Part shown: positions 56,223-64,000 of the stretch, one piece after another
Layout of the letters: every line of letters starts with the position of its first letter
Numbering within the stretch: position 1 is the first letter of the stretch
Source: Ananas comosus
Lineage: Eukaryota; Streptophyta; Magnoliopsida; Poales; Bromeliaceae
Direction: 5' to 3'
NCBI RefSeq assembly: GCF_001540865.1
Contig: NW_017893378.1
Span: forward strand, 1-64,000
Length of the DNA stretch: 64,000 nucleotides
The notes under the pieces: model-generated
What the model saw: the letters and a program-made list of their open reading frames with translations, nothing else
What the model was told of the DNA's origin: nothing
Databases searched by the model: none
Program-made: the position numbers and the translations under genes

Positions 56223-57368
56223 TTTCTTGTGTAGTACTTTGATAGATGCTTGTTGCATAGTTTTATTCATTGCATTACATATTTAAATGATTTTGGTGCT
56301 TTGAATTTTGTTTGGTTAAAAATCATTTTGAGGAAAGGTGTTTAGGAATTCAAAATTTTTGAGAAAGGAGATGATTGAGAATCATTATTTTGGGGAGAGA
56401 AATTTCTTTAAAGTCGCGTAAACGGTATTTAACTTCACAATCATATTAAGTTAAATTCATATTAATTATCGTTTTTACTCCACTTTTTATTATTTTGACA
56501 ATAATTTAATATATGATTTCTTAATGCATATATTCATCAAAATTTTGAAATCAAATTTGATCTCTTGGTGATTAATTCATCTTGGTTGTGTGTGTTGGAT
56601 ATGATGGATGGATATTCTCTAATTGACTAAAATTCGTCAAAATTATTTTCAATTGTGAGATTGTCTAATTTATGGGGAGTTTGAAAATAAAAAAAAAGGG
56701 AAAAAGATACTCCTATATTTAAAAGATGTGGAAAGAGTTACATCCAAAAGGTGTGTGAAAACTACCACCACATGTAGGAAAGAGCTACCACACTGGTTGT
56801 CCGGCAAGTGTATGAAGCTACCACATGGAGATTAATTGAAAAGCCGAAAAGGTTGAAATTTTTTTTTTGAATATTTTAGAATTTTCGGAGTTATAAGGTG
56901 TTAGTTTGAAAACGATGCTCAAAGAGTCACCCCCGATATCATATTAGTTAAATCTATATTTTGAACGGATTGCGACAAATTGATGTCAATTTTGCCGAAT
57001 TTCTAAATATCATTTTTCGTGAACCGTTACATCTTGATGATTTTGAAACTTGAGGTCATTTATAATAACAAAATTTGATGTTTCGATGTATTTTGAAATC
57101 TTATAATAATTTATTTTCATCATAATGATTTTTGGAGTAAAATCTTTAGTTTTTATGAAATTAATTTTATTATGAAGCATTTTGAGGCAAAATTTTCAAA
57201 TTCTGGCATACAGGTTTTAGTACCGCACGACAGAATTTGTTAAACGGTTCAATCATTTGTTTCCCTCCAAAATCCATAATCCAATCGCTCTCTTTCACTC
57301 TCTAAAAATTCCTATATGATTTCTACTATGTTTTTCTCTTTATATGCTTTGTGTTTGGCAATTTTTGA
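56223..57368 (+). other. Non-coding internal region of Sirevirus copy 2
   Basis: AT-rich, no pol motifs, homologous (reversed) to 6339-7481. Confidence 0.8.
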
Positions 57369-57768
57369 CAAAAAGGGGGAGAACATAGATGTAAACTTTT
57401 GAGAATTCAAGAAAAAAGGGGGAGAACATAGATGAACAAGTGTTGATCGAAATCAAAGGAGAAGATGATGAATTCAAGAAAAAAGGGGGAGATGTGATCA
57501 TCAAGAACAAAGGTGGAAGAATCTAATGTTTTGATGTAATTTCTTGGATAAATTGTTTTGCAGGAAATCAAGACTTCAAGAATCCTAGTTGTGTCTAAGT
57601 CATAGAATATATTTTAGGAGTTTTGTTGTAATTTTGAGTTTCAAATTATATTTGGATTACACGCGAGGAGTTCAATGTTTTGGTGATGACAATTGAACTT
57701 CGTTTTTCTTTACGATGTAATTTTTGAGTTTGTGTGTGTTTTGTCACGAAATTGCCAAAGGGGGAGAT
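57369..57768 (+). other. Multiplied polypurine tracts of Sirevirus copy 2
   Basis: AAAAAGGGGGAGA-type tracts at about 57369-57382, 57413-57424 and 57480-57492, plus the LTR-adjacent AAAGGGGGAGAT at 57757-57768. Confidence 0.88.
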
Positions 57769-58748
57769 TGTTAAGTCTTGTGTGTTGGCAAGTTTCGTGA
57801 AGTGAATCGGAGTCTTGAAGAATCGGTGCGTGTCGTCGAAGATTGAAGAATTCAAGATTTCGAAGAAGTTGGAAAATAACTCACGATATGAATCACGACG
57901 TAAAGGTAAAGTTTTAATTCATGTTATGGTGATTCATACTTAATTATAGACATTAGAATCATTTAATCAAAGTTTAGTTGATTAGAAAGTGCTTCGGAAC
58001 TTTGCGGAACCCGGAACGGTGCAAAATCGTGAAAACTTTCTAATCCGACTCTAATTGATTCTAAAGTCTATAAATAAGCTATTGGGGTTCTCTAACATAT
58101 GAAGCATCACGAAAATATATGTTTGAGAAACCCTAGAGGCTCGGATTTCATCTAAAACCTATTTTCCACATAAAGCCTCTTTTAGGTCAAATCGAGATAT
58201 TGAATTTTCATATCTATATGTCGATTTGATCTCCGCTTCGCTTGGAGTTTCTTTCCCTGGTTCTCATCGATACTCTAAGCGAAAGATCACCATAATCATG
58301 ATGCTCTTCATGAACGGCGTCATGGATTTGGCGTGAACGAAGGTGGTTCGTGGATTCGGATCGTAGGCTCGTGGATTCGAGTGGCGTCGTGGATTCGGCG
58401 TGATTGAAGCTTCGTGGATTCGAAGTGGAGGCGTTCGTGGATTCGAACGTGAGGGCGTGGACAACCCGGAGGATTGCACGAGATTCATAGGAGGTTAAGA
58501 GAGGTTGAGTCCGTGGAGTCGGTAATCACCTTGTAATCTTTTCTCTTAGTGAATTATTTTTTCGCGTGTTGGTCCCGTGGGTTTTTCTCCAAGTTGGAGT
58601 TTTCCCACGTAAATCTCGGTGTGATTTTTATTTTCCGCATTTATTTTTGTTGCATCGAGATTTGTGGTTTTTGGCTATTTCACCTATTCACCCCCCTCTA
58701 GGTGATAGATACAATCTAGATAGATCCTTGGACTCCTCAAAACTTTCA
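57769..58748 (+). repeat. 3' LTR of Sirevirus copy 2
   Basis: 980 bp, TGTTAAGTCTTG to CTTTCA. It is shorter than copy 1 LTRs (about 1.22 kb), mainly because the GTACCGG cluster region is missing. The CGTGGATTCG array is kept at about 58325-58450. Confidence 0.92.
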
Positions 58749-59537
58749 GCTCCTGGTTGGAGTGTGTGCGAATTCTGAAGTGAGAATTTCGCCCTAGTGA
58801 TGATTGGGTCTACGCTTGCGAGCGAGAGGTGCTATGTGTATGTTGAGACAGGTTTAGGCTGTAGGCCTACGTAGTATTGGTGGCCTTTGGACCACCAATG
58901 GAAACCGAGGAAAGCGATTTGGTGGATAGCCTTATCGAGAGGTTTGACTCGAATTCACGAGCAAAGTGTTCATGTGAGCTCTTTGCAAAATGGTTTGACG
59001 TTGATCGTGGCATATAGTATCGAAAAATGAAGTGCTCTTGGAGAGACCTTGAGCTTATGGCAAGCCACGTGGAATTTGAGGATTGGAAGTGGGGATGTGC
59101 CGAAGTGGACCATCTCACCTTAGAGCAAGAGGTCGGTGCGGGATTAGAGCACTCACGATGAAGCGATGCACCGGTGATATTGCTTTTAGGCAATGTCAGT
59201 GATCGAGTTGAAATGCATTCCCTGAAGGGGAAGTAAATGCAAAGAAGAGTTCTTTGTGTGCCGAGTGGCGAGTGGTGTTGGAGAGCGTAGAGTCATCGCG
59301 TTTCGACTTGCGCTACCATCTAGAGTGACGGAGACCGTAATACACTTTGTGAGATGTGCCTTGCAAAGTTGGATGCGTTTGGTGTCATGAACTTCGTAGT
59401 AGTCCTCTTGGATAGTTCCAAAGTGTGTAAAGCCATTCTGAAGTGAAAAAGTGCATTGGTGCTCTCAATTGCTCGAGGAGCTGAATTGAGGTGTGGTTTG
59501 AATTTTGCGGGCGAAATTCTTTTTGAGGGGTGGAGAA
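58749..59537 (+). pseudogene. Decayed 3' internal region of a family B gypsy element
   Basis: No readable frame remains. It ends in a polypurine tract TTTTTGAGGGGTGGAGAA immediately before the LTR at 59538, which identifies it as the 3' end of an element's internal region rather than unrelated DNA. Confidence 0.7.
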
Positions 59538-62500
59538 TGTAACATACCAGATTTTGGTATAGAAATAAAAAATAAATAAAAATAGTATGAGATACTATTT
59601 TTATTGGATTTAGAGAAGTAAAACATAAGTCAGAAGTGACTTGTGCTGAAATCGGAATGAAAACAGAAGATTTATAATTTTCTGTTGGAACGGGACAGAT
59701 AAATTAGTAGAAAATTCACAGTGTCAGAAAATTATGAAAACTGGAGGATATGTCAGAATTATTTTTATGAGGCTAGATTTAAAGTTTCATGTCATTCTGA
59801 TACCCGGAAGGTGAAAAATAAAATTCGACAGTTATCTAATAAGATTACAGTTCGGTACAGCTTTTGGTGAACAATCGGGGTCAAAACTAAAAGATTAAAA
59901 TTTCTTTCGTTAAGTTAAGTAAAATCGAACATGACTGTCAAATTTGAGCTCAAACGGATATTCAGAGGGCTCCGGCGAAAGATATCAGATTTCGAACTGC
60001 CTGAAGTGAATAATGTTTGAGGGAGATAATTATAAAGAAGCTTTTGCTTATTCTTCCTCTCCATCAGCCGACCACCACCACCACCTCACACGCACACATG
60101 GAGGGAGAGAGAGAAACCTTCATTTCTCTCTCTAGATTTCTCTCTTATCTCTCTAGTTCTCTCTCTAGAAATTTGAGGGTTGGTGGAGAAGATGCTTGCG
60201 AACGCGTTGGGAGCGACGGATCGAGCTTTCGTGCGCCCGTTGGAGCGGCGTGCTTTCGTCGCAACGTTCACATTTTGGTAAGCTTTTGGGATTTGGCTTA
60301 ATTCTTAACTCTAAGTGTTCTAGTAGCCTCTAATGAGCATTGTTAGCATGTTGCTCCATTTAATTTGGATTATTTGGAGGTTAATTGCATATTAGGGCTC
60401 CGAATGGGGTTTTGTAAAATAATAGGATTTGATCTCATTTGACCCTCCGTAAACGTAATTGCTAGGTAAACGAACGCGTTTGCGAAGTCGGTTCGGCGAT
60501 TCGTCAAGCCTATGCGAAGATATTAAAGAAACAGATGTTTAGGCTTCGTTTCCGCCTCGAGGGCCGAGCCGACATCGTAAAATCATGAAAACGGATTTGG
60601 AGCACCATGGCACATAACCGAAGACCTTTAATTTCCGGATCATAGATTGGAGGCCGTTTGGGTCATCACGCGAGAGTCTGGGCCGAACTGGGTCACGGGT
60701 GCCGCGGGAGGCCGATTGCAAGTGACTACAAGCAATCGGAACGCGTTAAGAGGTAGGTTGTGCTTACCGAAGCGATTAGGTCGCTTTCATGCCAAAGTGT
60801 AGTGTGTTTCACTATTGATGCATGGTGATAGTAAAAATGCTAAGTAAGAATGCATGCTAAAAATGCTAATAAATGAATGCAAGTGATAGATGCTAAGTAA
60901 TGCATGCGATATGTGCCAAGTAATGATCATATAAGATGTATGTTAAGGAATGCATGTTGACATAATTGGAAATGCTGAAAGAATGAGTATTGACATAATA
61001 TAAGAACACTAAGCCAATGCATGTTGACATATTATAGAAATGTTAGATGAAGCATGAGTTAAATGTTAGAGGTATGTATGAGATGCATGTTAGATAAACA
61101 TATGAACTAGATGCATGAGCTAGATGATATATAAGTGCATGATTGAAATGCTAATAAAGAATGTATGCATGATTCCTAATCTGAGAATATGTTAGAATGA
61201 CATGAAGGTTGAACTTGAGTCAATGAACACTAAGTAAAGTAAAGAACTCGACAAGTGTCATATGTAAAGAATCCTAAGTATAAATAACTAGGATGATGAG
61301 TGGCATTGAATCTAGTATCATTGAACATAGGTTATTCACGAGTGGCATGTCAAGTATGATTCCTAGGTGTGGACAACTAGGAAAACAAGAACATGAGTGG
61401 CATTGAACCTAGAGTCAAGTAAACCTAGGTTGTGAACGTAGTGACATGGAATATAGAGTCAAATGAACCTAGGTGATAAAGAATAATGAACCTAGGCTAT
61501 GAAAATAATGACATTGAACCTAATGTATGATCTTAGGTTGAGTAAAGACTTGGACCTAGATAGGTCGACACTTTAGGGTGAGACCAATCCTTGAGATATG
61601 TAAAGTGGATTGTGGAATCCCTGCTGCTAGTGCAGCGGCTGCTAGTGCAGCATACAAGCTTGATAGTTCTTGGCCGCGGGTGCATGCGGCAAGTTCTTCT
61701 CCCACTGGAAGAACTTCGAGGCTTGTTATTGAGCAAGAATCATGAGCGCTAGGGTGCATGTGGCATGTTTCTCTCCCTATCGGGGATCTCGGCTGCGGGT
61801 GTATGCGGCATGTTCCTCTCCCACCGGGGGATCCCTGACCACGGGTGTACGCAGCTCTGGGCGACCCATTGGGCGATGTGGTTTGTGGATTGATTGCTGA
61901 GGTGTATGTGATAGTTCCTTCACCTCGAGCCTGACAGAGCGGCCAATTATCCGCATATGATTGACTCAAGACCGAGTCAAGTGGCATAGTTGGCTAAGGT
62001 AAAGTAACCTTAGGTAAGAGTGGCAATGTGTATAATATGGCTAAGGTGTGAGTACCCTTAGAATAAAGAATAAAGAATAAAGAAGGGCTAATGCTAAAGA
62101 TTGGCAAGTAATAAAGAATAAAGAAAGGCAAATGTTAAAGAATAGCTAGTAAAGTAAAGAATGACTAAGAGTAAAGAATAGGTAAGAATAAAGTGTAGAA
62201 GCAATTAATCTACTTATATGAGTTGCATAATTTACATATCGCATATCGTAAGGCAAAAGCATGGTAATGTTAGTTGCATGATTTATGATTTCATATCTAT
62301 CTATTGGACTAACATGTTGTTTGCCTTCTTTGGACCTGTTGGTCGAGCTCTTCCCTTGGGTGGCCGTACCCACTGGGAACCATGGAGTTGGTTCTCACCC
62401 CACGTTGTTTTGGGGTGTTACAGGTTCACACGTGAGCGGCGCGGCGGCGTGAGGTAAGGGCGTAGCTCCGTAGATAGCGCCCTACCCAGAGACCAGAGAT

Positions 62501-62884
62501 AGTGGTACCCCAAGTCGGCATAGCCTAGGGGTAGTGGAAAATGAAAGAACAAGATATATCATACTTGTGATAAAGTTGTAATAACTATGTTAAAGTTAGA
62601 TTGTATTTGGAAGTAGAAATCAAGGAATCAAATGTGATGTAATCTAAGAATGCAAAAAAATGTAATATGTGAGAAGAATGCTTGTAATAGCAAGTAGATT
62701 TATGTTTTTGATACTTCCTTATGCAATTTTTGGTTGAAATGTGTTCCTGGTTGGAACTTCGTACATTGTATTAATTGCGACGCCTTGAACATACAGGGAA
62801 GACTGTGTCCGCGGTACAGGGGAAATCCTGTCCGTTCGGTGGCGTGCCCGAATCCGACCAAAGAGACGGGCTCGGGGCGTGACA
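59538..62884 (+). mobile_element. Family B LTR, full length (3' LTR)
   Basis: 3347 bp, TGTAACATACCAG to GGCTCGGGGCGTGACA, with a polypurine tract directly upstream. A CT-rich leader lies at 60105-60175, donor-like TTTTG|GTAAGC at 60277/60278, a CTCCGGAG-less but related block, many GAGTGGCAT words (61270-61450), a stem-loop at 62375-62398 and an acceptor-like TTACAG ending at 62423. The partner 5' LTR is not in the window. Confidence 0.9.
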
Positions 62885-64000
62885 CGAGCGGAACACGGAG
62901 TAGGACAAGTTGGAACAAGTTACAATGGGTTCTATAAGCATTAGGACCATTGTGTAGTGAATTGGGACCCGGGAGAGTGAAATCTGGGAAAATGGCTAAG
63001 TCCCAGAATTTCAGCTCTCGTGGACCGGTACCTAAGGGGAGAGACTGGTCCCCGTAGATTGGAAAATTGCCCCGCGGCTAAGTTCTGAAAATCCAGCTCT
63101 TGGGGTCCGGTCCCTGGAGGAGAGACCGGTCCCTGTGCGCGTAGGCAGCCAAAAATGTGAAATTTTGGCTAAGTCATGAGAGTGGTGCTCTCGGGGACCG
63201 GTCCGTGAGGGGAGAGATCGGTCTCCGTATGCGAAAACTGCCCAGATTGGGCTGATGTGAAAGATGGGAAGTTGAGGGGTTTAAGTGCAAATGTCACATG
63301 AGAGGGGTGTATATGTTGGTTGGCTTGTGGGTTAGGGCTCATTTGCTCTACCCTAACACAAAATCTCCCTCTCTCTCTCTAAAAATCTCTCTTCTCTCTT
63401 CCTCTCTCTCTAGAGCTTGGAGCAAGGAGGCTTTGAGGAGGGATCTTGGTGGAGAAAAAGACCAAGTCAAGGGTGTTGCTTGCTATTGTGCAAGTGTACA
63501 ATGAAAAACTTGAACCAAAGGTGAGATTTCTTGGTTTTAAGCTAGGGTTTGGGTTTATTTCCTTCTAGCATGCTTCTAGGAGATGAATAGAGGATTTCCC
63601 CTATGTTTCTTCATACTAGGGACCAATGTTGGGGAAGATGACATTGTTGAGGGACCTATACTTAGGGTTTTTGGATTTTGAGGTCGAAGCTTGGGTTTGA
63701 TCTCATTTTAACCTAATTAGTAGGTCAACGAATGCGTTGGTGTGCTCGGCTCGGCGATACGACGAGCGTACACGGAGATATTGAGAAAACAGGCTAAATT
63801 GGTACATATCGTCGCAGCTTGTGGCGTAGAGGTCTAAAAATCACGAAAACAGGATCACGGCATCCTAGCATACCCACAGGTGGGGGGTGCTATCCGGAAA
63901 CACCGAATTTCCTTCTATGTCTATGTTACCATTATTGAGCATACTGATGTTAGCATTCATGCATATAGGGTAGTGTGATGAATATGATTGGTTGAGATTC
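62885..64000 (+). mobile_element. Family C-like LTR fragment running off the window
   Basis: GGACCGGT-type motifs at 63022-63215, a CT-rich leader at 63367-63412, and GTGGGGGGTGCTATCC with TTCCTTCTATGTC near 63880-63920 match the order in family C LTRs (38131-40665, 45981-48682). The LTR start is missing, presumably on the far side of the family B element. The short frames here are leader artefacts. Confidence 0.7.

Larger units (their letters stand above)
53827..58748 (+). mobile_element. Gag-only Sirevirus-type element, copy 2 (5' end missing)
   Basis: The partial 5' LTR 53827-54162 is followed by the PBS (54165-54176), gag (54201-56222), a non-coding region, four polypurine tracts (about 57369, 57413, 57480, 57757) and a complete 3' LTR 57769-58748 (980 bp). 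The architecture matches copy 1, again without any pol. It is inserted in the 3' internal region of a family B element; the right flank is GCTCC, and the left duplication is lost at the N. Confidence 0.92.

Noticed and set aside
60017..60301. 94-codon ORF in the family B LTR leader
   Set aside because: It spans the CT-rich leader and ends at the donor-like site; no protein similarity is apparent and it is not conserved in the 41682-44145 copy.

Overview
The window is a block of nested plant transposable elements. I can support no host gene, tRNA, rRNA or CRISPR array. The organism is an angiosperm, most likely a monocot with a repeat-rich genome. The clues are Ty3/gypsy elements with 2.5-3.3 kb LTRs, a Sirevirus-type copia element, a MULE, a CACTA element and a Tourist-type MITE. 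Pineapple-like genomes came to mind from the LTR style, but the species call is unverified. Two single N bases (18204 and 53826) show this is a draft assembly.

Layout. At 1-1597 a gypsy pol fragment (minus strand) is cut on both sides by LTRs. A family B LTR (minus) starts at 1598 and is split by a 15.9 kb Tekay/Del-like gypsy element (1999-17894, plus) that has both LTRs, a primer binding site and a polypurine tract. That element in turn holds a complete 5.9 kb Sirevirus-type element (4738-10672, minus, CTCTA target duplications) that carries gag and no pol. From 17895 to 24545 come the rest of the B LTR, a TA microsatellite with an attached repeat, an AT-rich stretch, and a broken MULE transposase with a visible intron and a Tourist MITE. 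From 24546 to 41681 lies a dead Tat-lineage gypsy element (minus) with an antisense extra ORF. It has been split by a solo LTR (27006-29518), a composite LTR block (31903-34725), a Sirevirus LTR scrap, and a family D LTR (36058-41073) that itself contains a solo family C LTR with GCGGC duplications. From 41682 to 49959 is a pile of LTR fragments plus a gag/protease remnant. A CACTA element begins at 49960. An assembly N at 53826 joins an LTR fragment to a second gag-only Sirevirus copy (to 58748), which sits in the 3' end of a family B element whose LTR is 59538-62884. The window ends inside a family C-like LTR.

Most coding remnants are broken by stop codons, frameshifts or deletions. The exceptions are the two Sirevirus gag frames: one is fully open (642 codons) and the other has a single stop, although both elements lack pol.

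The LTR families share three things beyond ordinary homology: arrays of palindromes centred on ACCGGT in the promoter-side part; a stem-loop followed by a CAG acceptor-like site near the 3' end; and a GTAAG/GTGAG donor-like site after the leader, which together suggest an intron inside the LTR.
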